NCBI RefSeq assembly: GCF_002575655.3
Contig: NC_053041.3
Span: 121,054,318-121,118,317 of the forward strand
DNA length: 64,000 nucleotides
Direction: 5' to 3'
Origin: Aegilops tauschii subsp. strangulata
Lineage: Eukaryota > Streptophyta > Magnoliopsida > Poales > Poaceae
This document shows, one piece after another, positions 10,401-20,767 of the stretch. The notes below the pieces were generated by a model. That model was not told where the DNA came from and made no database searches. It worked only from the letters and a program-made list of their open reading frames with translations. Each line of letters begins with the position of its first letter. Positions within the stretch are counted from its first letter, which is position 1. The position numbers and the translations under genes were made by a program.

Positions 10401-12894
10401 ATGCTGAGTCACCCTAAGGATGGGAGCCAGTGGCAAGCGTTGAACTTCGAACACCCAGAATTTGGGAACGATCCAAGGAACATTGTGCTGGGCGCGAGCA
10501 CCGATGGAGTCAATCCGTTTGGCAGCCACAGAAGCACACATAGCACCTTTCCTGTGTTTGTGTGGATGTACAACCTTCCCCCCTGGTTGTGCATGAAGAG
10601 GAAGTAAATTCACATGAGTATGCTAATTGAAGGGCCGAAACAACCAGGGAACGACATCAATCTATATTTGGGGCTGCTGAAAGAGGAGCTAGACACGCTG
10701 TGGAAAACGCCAGCCAATACGTGGGACGCCGTAGAGAAAGAATATTTCCCTATGAGAGCCGCACTGCTCCCGACGGTGCAGGACTATCTCGGTTACGGAT
10801 ATGTCGCGGGGCAGGTGGTCCATGGATTTTCTGGATGCGTCAGGTGCATGGATGACACAACGTATCGCCAGCTAGATAGAGATCCCGGGTCTTCGAAAAC
10901 CGTGTTCATGGGACATCGAAGGTGGCTTCGCGATGATGACTCATGGAGGAAACGCAAGGATCTGTTCGATGGTCAAACCGAAACCCGAAGACGCCCGCGT
11001 ACGAGGAGTGGCGAGGAAATAGACGAGCTGTTGGAAAATTGGAAAGATTGCCCACTGCCATGAAAGAAGCGAAAGGCGCCAGAGCCGCCGCTGAAGGTAT
11101 GGAAAACGAGGTCTGTTTTCTGGGACTTGCCGTACTGGAAGATCCACCGTGTGCCTCACAGCCTTGATGTCATGCATATCACGAAGAACGTGTGCGAGAG
11201 TCTGCTTGGTACCCTTCTCAACATGCCAGAGTGGACCAAAGATGGGCCGAAAGCAAGGGCAGACTTGAAATCAATGGGCATCAGGGAGGAGCTTCACGCT
11301 AATGATGATGATGATGAGGTGAAGCAGGACACGGAAAGTCGTCGCAAAGGCAAAAAGGCCAAGAAGACCGGAAATGACTTCCCTCCCGCGTGCTTCACTC
11401 TAAGTCAGGAGGAGATCGATCAGGTTTTCACCTGCCTCGTAGGAGTAAAACTTCCTTACGGTTACACGGGGAAGATAAGCAGATACCTAGACTCAGCGAA
11501 GCAGAAGTTCAGCGGGATGAAGTCTCACGACTGTCACGTGCTGATGACGCAGATACTTCCAGTTGCAATCCGTGGGATCATGGATGCACACGTCCGTGAA
11601 ACGCTATTTGGCCTATGCAACTTTTTCGACGTCATCTCTCGGAAGTCGGTTGGCGTGAGGAAACTCAGAAGGCTACAGGAAGAGATCGTGGTGATACTAT
11701 GCGAGCTTGAGATGTACTTCCCGCCCGCATTCTTCGAAGTTATGGTGCATCTGCTGGTCCATATCGTGGAGGATATCATCCAACTCGGGCCGAGGTTCCT
11801 GCACAGCATGATGCCGTTCGAAAGGATGAATGGTGTCATCAAAGGATACGTTCGCAACATGTCACGTCCAGAGGGAAGCATAGCCAGGGGCTTTTCTGAC
11901 CGAAGAGTGCATCTCCTACCGCACGAATTATCTAGGCATCGAGAACCCCGTTGGTCTGCCCGTCAACAGGCACCTCGGCAAGCTCGCTGGATGGGGTCAC
12001 CGTGAGGGTCACCGCGAAATGCATGTCAACTTCGTGGGTCGACTCACCGAATTTGAAAGAGCAAACCTAGTCGCGCTACAACACATAGACGTGGTCGATC
12101 CTTGGGTGGTAGAGCACAAAACCTTTATTGAGAAGACGTACGATGACCGAGGCCAACAGAGGACGGACGGAGATATAATCAAAGAGCACAACTCACGTTT
12201 CACGCGTTGGTTCAAGCAGAAGCTTCTGTCGTACCCTTTACATGAGGATTCTTCCATGGAAGAACAACTCATATTCGCCTTGTCACAGGGTGTCGAGCAC
12301 AACCTGATGACGTATGAGGCGTACAATATCAACGGCTACACATTCTACACCGAGGGAAAGGACATGAAGAGCGATGGTTATCAAAACTCCGGGGTAACGA
12401 TGGAATCCTACACCGGTAACGACAAGGAGAGATAGTACGGAAGGATCGAGGAGATCTGGGAGCTGTGCTACGCTGGAGAGAAGGTCTCGATGTTCCGTGT
12501 CAGATGGGCCAAGAGCGTCCTAAAATAAGACCGGTATTTCACCACCATGGTTATACCCGAAGCCAAATCCAAGACCGCGGGCGCAAACATCACCGCGAAA
12601 AATGAGCCATGGGTACTGGCTTCCCAAGTGGACCAATGCTTCTTCATTACCGACCCTTCAAAGCCTAGTCGTGTTGTCGTGAGGAGAGGCAAAAGGAAGA
12701 TAATCAGAATGGATGGAGTCGCCAATGAGCAAGACTTCGACAAGTATGGTGACCCGAAGATGGAACATGACGACGACGATGAAGTACCAGCATACACCAC
12801 AATAAGAAGCAGGACCACCCTACCTAAAGGATGTCCGTTCAAGAGAAGAACTCCATTTACGAAAAATAAGGGCAAGAAGATTGTGAACAGATAG
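10401..12894 (+). pseudogene. CACTA TNPD-type transposase (Transposase_21, DUF4218, DUF4216 regions), broken
   Basis: The frame starts within the transposase core (HPKDGSQWQALNF, FVWMYNLPPWLCMKRK) so the N-terminal part is missing. Breaks: TAA at 10605-10607, TGA at 11061-11063, a one-base insertion in the T run near 11893 (shift from frame of 11127 to frame of 12019), TAG at 12433-12435 and TAA near 12526. Between them the protein is recognisable: PYWKIHRVPHSLDVMHITK, the DUF4218-like MMPFERMNGVIKGYVRN, and DUF4216-like CFFITDPSKPSRVVVRRG. The last frame ends at 12894. It cannot encode a working transposase, so CACTA-1 would depend on another element. Confidence 0.9.
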
Positions 12895-13555
12895 CTAGCT
12901 AAGATCGATTGTATTTAAGTTGTAGCCTTCATTTCTCGATTGTATTTCGACAAATGTTTTCATATTCATAAATGTTTTACCAATTCACAGATGAATGCAA
13001 CTAAATTGTAGCCTTCATTTCTCGATTGTATTTCTCGATTGTATTTCGACAAGAAGAAGCAGGACCACCCTTTCCCCCTCGCCCCCCGCGCCAGATCCCC
13101 CTCCATCTTGATCGCGCGCTATCCCCCCTCGCCAGATCCCCCTCGCCGCCGACGACCCCCCTGCACCCTCCGCCGCTCCACCGCCGCCGACGACACCCCG
13201 CACCCTCCCCCGCTCCACCGCCGATGCCGACCCCCCGCACCCTCCCTCGCTCCACCGCCGCCGCCGACCCCCCGCACCCTCCCCATCTTGATTGCGGCCC
13301 CCTCCGTCCACTCCAGGAGCCGTGCCTCCGCTGTCTACATCGGGTACGCCAACGGGTCGGCCGGGATCGCCACTGCATATAATTTTTTTGTATGTGAACT
13401 ATTAAATGAATGATACATATGAAAAAATAAAAATTATATCCCAGAAGTTTACTTAAATGATAAGTACTTAAATGTAATAATTTATTTAGTTAATATTAAT
13501 TCACAAATGAAGGCTAATAATTTATTTAGTTAATATTAATTCTCAAATTGAACCA
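12895..13555. other. GC-rich then AT-rich spacer in CACTA-1
   Basis: 12895-13055 is the transposase 3' flank with a repeated cttcatttctcgattgtatt block. 13070-13330 is a C-rich run of CGCCGCCGACGACCCCCCGCACCCT-like units resembling the minisatellite in CACTA-2. 13380-13555 is AT-rich. Open frames on both strands here are composition artefacts. Confidence 0.6.
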
Positions 13556-13697
13556 AATACTAATGGCGCACCGCTAGGGGGTGCGCCATTGCTATCCAAA
13601 AAAAAAAGGTTACTAATGGCGCACCGCTAGGAGATGCGCCATTGCTATCAAAAAAATTACTAATGGCGCACCGTTAGGGGGTGCGCCATTGCTAACC
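13556..13697. repeat. CACTA-1 second subterminal-type repeat block
   Basis: Three hairpins of the form actaatggcgcaccgctaggg..gtgcgccattgcta, separated by short A runs. CACTA-2 has an equivalent block at 19190-19320, in both cases after a GC-rich and an AT-rich spacer. Confidence 0.85.
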
Positions 13698-15912
13698 CCC
13701 CCCACTAAAATCCCCAATCTCACATTTCTCTCTCAGCCCCCCCACTGCCTCACCTCACCCTCGCCGTGCTCGCTGCCCCCGCCGCCGACCCCCACCGCCC
13801 CCGCCGCACCCGACCACCACCGCCCCCAACGCCCCGACACCTTTCTGTGCGTCGCCCCACCGCCCCCGACGCCGACCCCCACCGCTGCCGACGCCCCCGA
13901 CCCCCACCAGACCGCCGCCGCCCCCAAATCTCTCTCTCGCTCCCGGCGGCGGCTGCCTCGTCGGAGCTGCCCCTCGACGGCGGCTAGCCTCGTCGGACGC
14001 GCTCCTCGACAGCGGCGCGAGCCTCCCCGCGCGGCCTCTGGTTAGTCTCTCTCCCTCCCTCCCTCTCTCCCCCGCTCATCCCCATGCCTCCACGGGGCGG
14101 CGACCTAGGGTTAGGTGTAGGAGCATCTCTAAGCATGCTCGCAAGTTACCACGCTCAAGGCAAAGAATAAGTTTTGTCAAACTAAATCGATTTTAGAGGC
14201 TGTAAGTAGGCAGAAGAGAGAAGATCCACTCATGTTCTGGTATAATACCAGTGGTACTCGGAAAAACTAAAAGTTGTAGCAACAAGAACCCATGATTGCT
14301 GTTTCGGGTGGAATTATAAGTTGTGTTCACCAAAATTCATTCATGAAGTGCCTGGGATTTAGGTGGGCACTTTTGTGCATATCCATAATAAATATGAAGG
14401 TCTTGGTGCTTCTCAAAATACATTGGGTGCCATGATTTGTCTTATCATTTTATCTTCCGAGCAAAATTAAACTGGATGAAGAGATGCACAACATCAATCC
14501 ATGTACCAGTAAATTCAGTTGGGGAATGACAAGTTCCATAGATAGCTATCATAAACTCATCATGTAATGCAGCCATTTTTCTTTCTGATTTATTTGTGTT
14601 GAGAAATTGTAATGGTTGATTCTCTATTTCTAGGTCAGTTTTTTGTGTGTGGATTGTTTTTACAGCCACGTCGGTTAATATGACTATATGAGATGGACGT
14701 GTGGTATTACTGGAATGGTCGAAAATTTGTTTGCTATTACTTACTTTGTGTAATTCGTCTGTAGGGGATTCTTGCAGAACTTGAGTACAGTCTTGTGGGG
14801 TTCATCACCAGCTGTTACAGAGTGATTCAGTGATAGAGACTAGAACAGATGGGGTTCATCATCCACTTACTTATAACTAAAGAATGGTTTCTTTATGTGC
14901 CCTTCATACTTGATTTGTTAACTTGTGCCATAGAACTTACATATATACTCCCTCTTGTACCACCTGTGTTTGTGTTGGTCTGCTAGATAACTTGTTTCAC
15001 TTGTTTTTATGCAAGCAAAACTTCTGCTTGACTGTTAAGTTGTACAATTTGTACTTGTTTTGTTGGAAGCTGATTATACCAGAGAAGTATTCAATTATAC
15101 AGCTTTTGCTTTCCTGCTTGTGGCACCTAGTTGTTGCCTGCTTTCCTGCTTGCACACCCTCAGATTTTCAGTATGCATTGTTTGTATGTATGTAACCTCG
15201 ACTAACAAACTATATAAGCTATACATCAAAATGGAAGGAGTTTACTTGCTAATGAATAGTGATCTTGTTCATTTTGTGTATCTAGTGAGCATAGCAAAGT
15301 TCCTCTCTGTACCTCATAAGGGAGCAATATGCATCTAGTGTAGGCTTGTATACTTGTATAGTTTCAGATGTCTCCTGTTCTGGGTCATGGACTTTGTGCC
15401 ATGGCCACATTGGTTTTCTGTTTGGCCTCAATTTGGCCTGGTAAATGATGGTCTACTAGCTGGCAAGATGTTTTTTGAGAAACACAGTCCCAGCATGTCG
15501 ATAATGATTTTGGCAGCAGTGTGAGTCAGCAGTGTGCGGAGCAATTCCTTCATTGGAAAATGATTTAGGAGGTACCCCGAGAAGCCCTTGAGTTTGCCGG
15601 AATGTCGATTAACTTCCGTTCCGGCAAATTCGGGTACTCCATATGTCCTATTTTTAGCAAAGGTCATGCTGAAATTTTTCGTGAATTTTAGCATGATTTT
15701 GACAAAAAATAGGACATATGGGGTACTTGCGACTAATGCATGGGCTGGGGTATCTTAGTACTTAATTAAGTAGGATCAACTGCCCCTTTATTCTTGCTGC
15801 ATTAAACCATAGGTGGCAATAGAGCCAAGTGATTAGGCCCAACTTAGAATTCTCCTTCCCTTTTCCTTATAGGGTATATTATTAGAAGATACCCATATAT
15901 ATCAGTCAACCT
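13698..15912 (+). other. Leader and intron-like region upstream of CACTA-1 ORF2
   Basis: 13700-14060 is a C-rich, simple-composition leader; 14061-15590 is AT-richer and intron-like with no recognisable coding. A long inverted repeat lies at 15634-15726. I see no gene. Confidence 0.5.
15634..15726. repeat. Imperfect 93-bp inverted repeat (hairpin)
   Basis: gtactccatatgtcctattttt on the left is mirrored by aaaaaataggacatatggggtac on the right, with a second inner pair (tcatgctgaaattttt / gaattttagcatga). The whole could fold into one long stem. It lies in the presumed 5' region of ORF2. Confidence 0.8.
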
Positions 15913-16146
15913 AGGGTGCCTCGGCATCGATAAACCCTAAATGATGAAAACTTAACTTAGCATTTAGGGTGCCTCAGCGTCGACAAACCCTCAATTATAA
16001 AACGTTGGCTTTTAGGGTGCCTCGGTGTCGATAAAAACCTAAATGATGAAAGCTTAGGCTGTTAGGGTGCCTCGGCATCGACAAACCCTAAATGATAAAA
16101 GCTTAGCTTTTAGGATGCCTCGGTGTCAACAAACCCTAAATGATGA
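15913..16146 (+). repeat. Tandem repeat, five copies of a 48-52 bp unit
   Basis: Unit starts at 15913, 15965, 16014, 16064 and 16112. Each holds agggtgcctcggcatcga followed by caaaccctaaatgatgaaa, so agggt and accct also make a small hairpin in each unit. Located just upstream of the ORF2 start exon. Confidence 0.85.
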
Positions 16147-16214
16147 GACCATGATCTTGTTCCTTGACAATAACCAACTTTTTGACCAAACTTTTTTCCT
16201 ATTTAGAGCGAAAC

Positions 16215-18065
16215 ATGGCCCACAACGATGAGGCCCGCGGTTCGGGCGGCAAGGCATTCTGGGAGCTGTCCCACGAGATGGAGGAAGAACCTCACCGCTA
16301 TGAGGACGCCACGGAAGACACCGATCCTGACTACACAACCCCTAGTGGCGTCGGGGATGACACCACTGATGGTGCCGCCAACGATGCCACCACTGATGAT
16401 GGCAGCGGACGCACAGATGGCAGCCAACCGAAGAGGCAACGGAAGGACCGGCGCCCGAACGTGCTCGGCACCGTCAAGGAGGAATTTACTGAAGTGAACT
16501 CCGACGGGGATCCAACGGCGCCCAAAGAATTAGTCAAGGGGTTCTCGGTTCAGCTCGGGTGCATTTTCCGGAGCACCGTCTCGATCAACACCGAGAACCT
16601 AAGGCATAAGGACCGAGGGAATTTGTGCAACCTCCTCTTCACGAAGTTGCACGAACGATACAAGTTCCCCGCTGACTTTGCAAACACATGCCTCTCAGGG
16701 AATAAAGTGAACAGTGCCGCCCTCACTAAGATGAGCATGGCCCTGTCTACTTGGAGAAGCACGGTGAAGAGAATGATTAACAAAGGTGATAGTTATGAGA
16801 AGATCAAGGCGAAAAATCCTTCGATCAGCGAAGATGACTACAAGGAGTTCAAGATCAAGTGCGAGAGCGGCGCATCCAAGGAATCAAGTCAGTGGGGGAA
16901 AGAGATGCGGGACTTGAACTTAGGGGTCCACAAACTCGGTCTCGGCGGTTACAGAGTGGCGTCAGCTATATGGGACACGGAGGACACGGAGCGTGCCGAG
17001 CAAGGCCTACCGCCCTGCTTCGAGAAATACCGTGACAAGCAGACCAGGAACTATGTCAGGGCCCGGTACAAGGAGGACCCGGTAACAAAGGAGCTTACCA
17101 CGGATCCGAAGACCAAGGCGCTTGAGCGTGTTCTGGTAAGGAATACACCCCCGCATAATTAGCTCCATATGGTTGCATTCTAATTAATGAAGCCAAATTT
17201 CTAAATGGTTCACATTCCTTCCGCAGGAGACTGAAAGCAGTAGCGCGGGGTCGTCTCAGAGCTCCCCTTGGGACAACACTCTAAATAGGACGTTGAACAT
17301 AATGAAAAACAAGGATAAGCTCAGTAAGCCGTCGTCAGCTGGTCGTGTGGCCGGCAAAGGCTTGTCCACAAAATGGTCGTCATACTATAACGCTGGTGGC
17401 CGAAAGGAGAAAAAGACCAGCTCGAAAAGCCAGTCGCCCGAGGTTCAAGAACTCAAGGCACAAGTGGCGCGGATTCCAAAGATTGTCCAAGAGCAAGTGC
17501 AACAACAACTGGGAGCGACGCTCACCGCCATTGTGCCTACCTTGATTCAGGGGCTGCAGACGTGGATTGCGGGCGGCCAACAGGGGCCGCCCCCGGTTCC
17601 CAGCTTCACGGCCAGCAACTCGCACAATGCGCAGACGGCGCCATTGGTGTCTCCGGCGGAGGCGGTATTGGTGTCTCCGGCGCCGGCATGGGCATTGGAG
17701 CTTAATGCACCCGGGTGTATGCCGGCCGGCACCTCGGCAGCAAGCGGCCCCTCCGTCAGTTGCACGCCCGCCGTTAGCGGTGCCTCGACAATAGCCGAGC
17801 TCGACGCCATCACGGTAACTAAGCCTCTCGGCCGATGACTTCATCTCCTTGCCTTTGACTGGGCATCCCTGACGCCCTACATGTTTTCGCAGGGCGCCGC
17901 CGATGTTCCATGCACTCTCCTGCACTTCGGGGGCGGCGAGTTGATCGATATCGCCAAGGGCAGAATCGTTCAACCGGGCAACCCCGTGTTCCACGGTAAT
18001 CCGATGCCACCCACCGTGTATAGGGTTGAACTGGTTCGAGTGCTGCCAGGCTGCAACGAGTTGTT
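16215..18065 (+). CDS. CACTA-1 second protein (Transposase_24-type ORF2), interrupted in exon 3
   Basis: Three exons with consistent phase: 16215-17135 (307 codons from the ATG after an AG acceptor at 16206), 17227-17814 (196 codons) and 17893-18065. No stop or shift is seen. The N-terminal 100 residues are acidic and polar (EDATEDTDPDYTTPSG); a conserved block follows (KGFSVQLGCIFRSTVSI, LHERYKFP, KMSMALSTWRS). Exon 2 holds a Gln-rich stretch (VQEQVQQQLG) and an Ala/Pro-rich tail; exon 3 begins GAADVPCTLLHFGGGELID. Proteins like this accompany TNPD in plant CACTA elements and resemble the plant transposase class of PF03004; a DNA-binding role at subterminal repeats is inferred. CACTA-2 enters after the Leu codon of NEL, removing the C-terminus. 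Confidence 0.8.
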
Positions 18066-18450
18066 CACTACTAGGAAAAGGGCTATAGATGGAATGGCCA
18101 CTAATGGCGCACCAGACATGCGGTGCGCCATTGCTATATAGCAGTGGCGCACCATGTGCTGGTGCGCCATTAGTGTGAAAGACACTAATGGCGCACCAGA
18201 CACACGGTGCGCCATTAGTAACAAAATTTTTTATTTTTATTTTTCCTAACATACTAATGGCGCACCAGGGCACAGTGCGCCATTACTAGTTCTAACTAGT
18301 AATGGCGCACCAGCCACATAGTGCGCCACTACTATATTTTTTTACTTTTTATTTTTTTGCAAAACTACTAATGGCGCACCAAGGAACAGTGCGCCATTAC
18401 TAGTTTAAACTAGTAATGGCGCACTGTTCCTAGGTGCGCCATTAGTGTAT
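18066..18450. repeat. CACTA-2 terminal and subterminal repeat array
   Basis: About ten copies of the aatggcgcacc / ggtgcgccatt core, mostly in hairpin pairs, spaced by A/T-rich stretches. Closely similar to 9594-9960. Confidence 0.9.
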
Positions 18451-18529
18451 ATTTCATGGACACTTGATCTCGATCCCCCTCCATCTCGATCGCTATCCCA
18501 CCTCGCCAGATCCGGTCCCCCTCGCCGCC

Positions 18530-19085
18530 GAGCACCCCCCGCACCCTCTACCCCGCTCCACCGGGCGCCGCCGCCGACCCCCCGCACCCTCCCCCGCTCC
18601 ACCGCCACAGACGACCCACCGCATCCTTCCCTGCTCCACGCCGCCGACGACCCACCGCACCCTCTCCCCCGCTCCACCGCCGCCGACGACGCACCGCACC
18701 CTAGCTCCCCTGCTCCACCGCCGCCAACGACCCACCGCCCCCTCCCCGGCCCGCTCCACCGCCGCCGACGACCCCCCGCACCCTCCCCCGCTCCACCGCC
18801 GCCGACGACCCACCGCACCCTAGCTCCCCTGCTCCACAGCCGCCGACGACCCACCGCACCCTCCCCGGCCCACTCCACCGCCGCCGACGACCCCCCGCAC
18901 CCTCCCCGGCCCGCTCCACCGCCGCCGACGACCCCCCGCACCCTAGCTCCCCTGCTCCACCGCCGCCGACGACCCACCGCACCCTCCCCGGCCCGCTCCA
19001 CCGCCGCCGCCGACCCCCCGCACCCTCCCCGGCCCGCTCCACCGCCGCCGACGACCCCCCGCACCCTCCCCGGCCCGCTCCACCG
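18530..19085. repeat. GC-rich minisatellite in CACTA-2
   Basis: Around ten diverged copies of a unit built on gctccaccgccgccgacgac followed by ccaccgcaccct and a variable tail (ccccggcc or agctcccct). Unit length varies from about 35 to 65 bases. It gives long open frames on both strands because it lacks A/T-rich codons. Confidence 0.85.
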
Positions 19086-19189
19086 TCACAAATTATTACT
19101 GTTTTTGTAAAAAATTGTTACTGTTTCATATTCATATTCATTTTCTAAAAAATTATTAGATGCAACAAAAAATAATAATAAAAATTACT

Positions 19190-19322
19190 TATGGCGCACC
19201 TATGGCTGGTGCGCCATTGCTACATAATTTTTTTTACTAATGGCGCACCCGTCGTGGGTGCGCCATTGCTATGTAAAAAAACATTCTAATGGCGCACCGC
19301 TTCGGGGTGCGCCATTAGTAAG
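19190..19322. repeat. CACTA-2 second subterminal-type repeat block
   Basis: Three hairpins with the aatggcgcacc core, then tttcccccc. It matches the position and design of 13556-13697 in CACTA-1. Confidence 0.85.
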
Positions 19323-19336
19323 TTTCCCCCCTTAGC

Positions 19337-20767
19337 TAATTCCTCCCTCTTTTATCTTGGCAATATCTTTGTCATCCTTCTGAGCTTCCCGAATCTTTCC
19401 TAACAATGTAGACTGAACTTCCATTGTTGCAACAAAACCTCTAGGAACAATCTCCAATCGAAGTTCCCTAAGATCCTCTGCTATCTCCTTTGGCAATCCC
19501 GTGGTCACTAGGGTGTTAGCATAACTCTTTCGACTCAAGGCGTCTGCTATGACATTGGCCTTGCCTGGATGATAGTGCAGCTTCATGTCATAATCCTTTA
19601 TAAGCTCCAACCATCTCCTCTGCCTAATGTTCAGCTCCTTCTGTGTGAAAATGTACTTCAAACTCTTATGATCCGTGTACACATCACAACGATTTCCAAT
19701 AAGGTAATGTCTCCAAGTCTTGAGCGCATGCACTACTATTGCTAACTCCAAATCATGCACGGCATAATTCAATTCGTGCGGTTTTAGTTGTCGTGAGGCA
19801 TACGAAACAACTCTTCCGTCCTGCATAAGCACACTTCCAAGTCCTAGGTGAGAGGCGTCGCAATGCACTTGGAAATCCTTGCGAATATCCGGCAGAATAA
19901 GCACTGGGGCTGTAGTCAAACGTTTCTTAAACTCCTGAAAACTTGCCTCACGTTCTTCCATCCATTTAAATTTGGTATCCTTCTTCAATAACTCCGTCAT
20001 TGGCTTTGCAATCTTGGAAAAATTCTCAATGAATCTTCGATAGTATACTGCGAGTCCAAGAAAACAGCGGATCTCGCTAACTAAAGTGGGTGCCAACCAT
20101 TCAGTGACTGACTGAACCTTGGTGGGGTCTACTGCTATACCTTCTCCTGATATAACATGTCCAAGGAATCCGACTTCCTTCAACCAAAACTCACATTTGC
20201 TGAACTTGGCATACAACTGGTGTTCCCTGAGTTTCTCGAGATCTAAACGCAAATGCTCTTCGTGCTCCTCCTCATTCTTCGAGTATACCATTATATCATC
20301 AATGAACACCACAACAAACTTATCCAAATATTCCATGAACACTTTGTTCATCATGCTCATGAAATAGGCAGGGGCGTTAGTCAGTCCAAATGACATGACC
20401 GTATATTCATACAACCCGTACCGTGTGGTGAATGCTGTCTTTGGTATATCCTTCTCTCGAATCTTCAGCTGATGATACCCTGATCGCAGATCGATCTTTG
20501 AAAACACCTTAACTCCTTGCAGTTGGTCAAACAAATCATTGATCATCGGCAGTGGGTATTTGTTCTTGATCGTCACCTCATTTAACGCACGATAATCAAC
20601 AACCATTCTTAGAGACTTATCCTTCTTCTCAACCAAAAGAACTGGGGCTCCCCATGGTGATGAACTCCGTCGAATGTAACCTTTCTCCAATAACTCCTTG
20701 ATCTGCTTCTTAATCTCCTCCAGATCATTGATATTGGCCCTGTACTTGGCAATAGCTCTATCAAAAA
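19337..20767 (-). pseudogene. Gypsy-3 reverse transcriptase and RNase H, truncated before integrase
   Basis: Open from 20767 to the junction. Motifs in order: [65 protein letters not shown], catalytic [14 protein letters not shown] near 20300, then RNase H with [16 protein letters not shown] and [12 protein letters not shown]. It runs to the linker before integrase and stops artificially at a TAG in the junction. It is separated from gag-protease by a one-base shift in a T5 run near 20766. It could not support integration. Confidence 0.9.

Larger units (their letters stand above)
9594..18065 (+). mobile_element. CACTA element CACTA-1 (left end, transposase remnant, ORF2)
   Basis: Begins CACTACTAGGAAAATGGC at 9594, followed by a subterminal array of actaatggcgcacc hairpins, a damaged TNPD-type transposase, GC-rich spacer, a second block of the same repeats and a second gene. 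It is interrupted at 18066 by a related CACTA inside exon 3 of the second gene. Its right end is not present in the window. Confidence 0.85.
18066..19336 (+). mobile_element. CACTA element CACTA-2, same family, left part only
   Basis: Begins CACTACTAGGAAAAGGGC at 18066, close to the CACTA-1 terminus, with the same subterminal repeats. The preceding gtt (18063-18065) would be the target duplication. It has no transposase between the subterminal array and the GC-rich spacer, so it looks like a deletion derivative. It stops near 19336 against Gypsy-3 pol without a right terminus. Confidence 0.85.

Noticed and set aside
13001..13413. Overlapping frames of 98-125 aa
   Set aside because: C-rich spacer of CACTA-1 with the same repeat composition; no domain.
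17380..18273. 297-aa minus-strand frame
   Set aside because: Antisense shadow of CACTA-1 ORF2 exon 2 running into the CACTA-2 terminus across a splice site.
18405..19110. Long open frames on both strands (about 220 aa each)
   Set aside because: They lie in the GC-rich minisatellite; low-complexity Pro/Arg/Gly products, and both strands open together.
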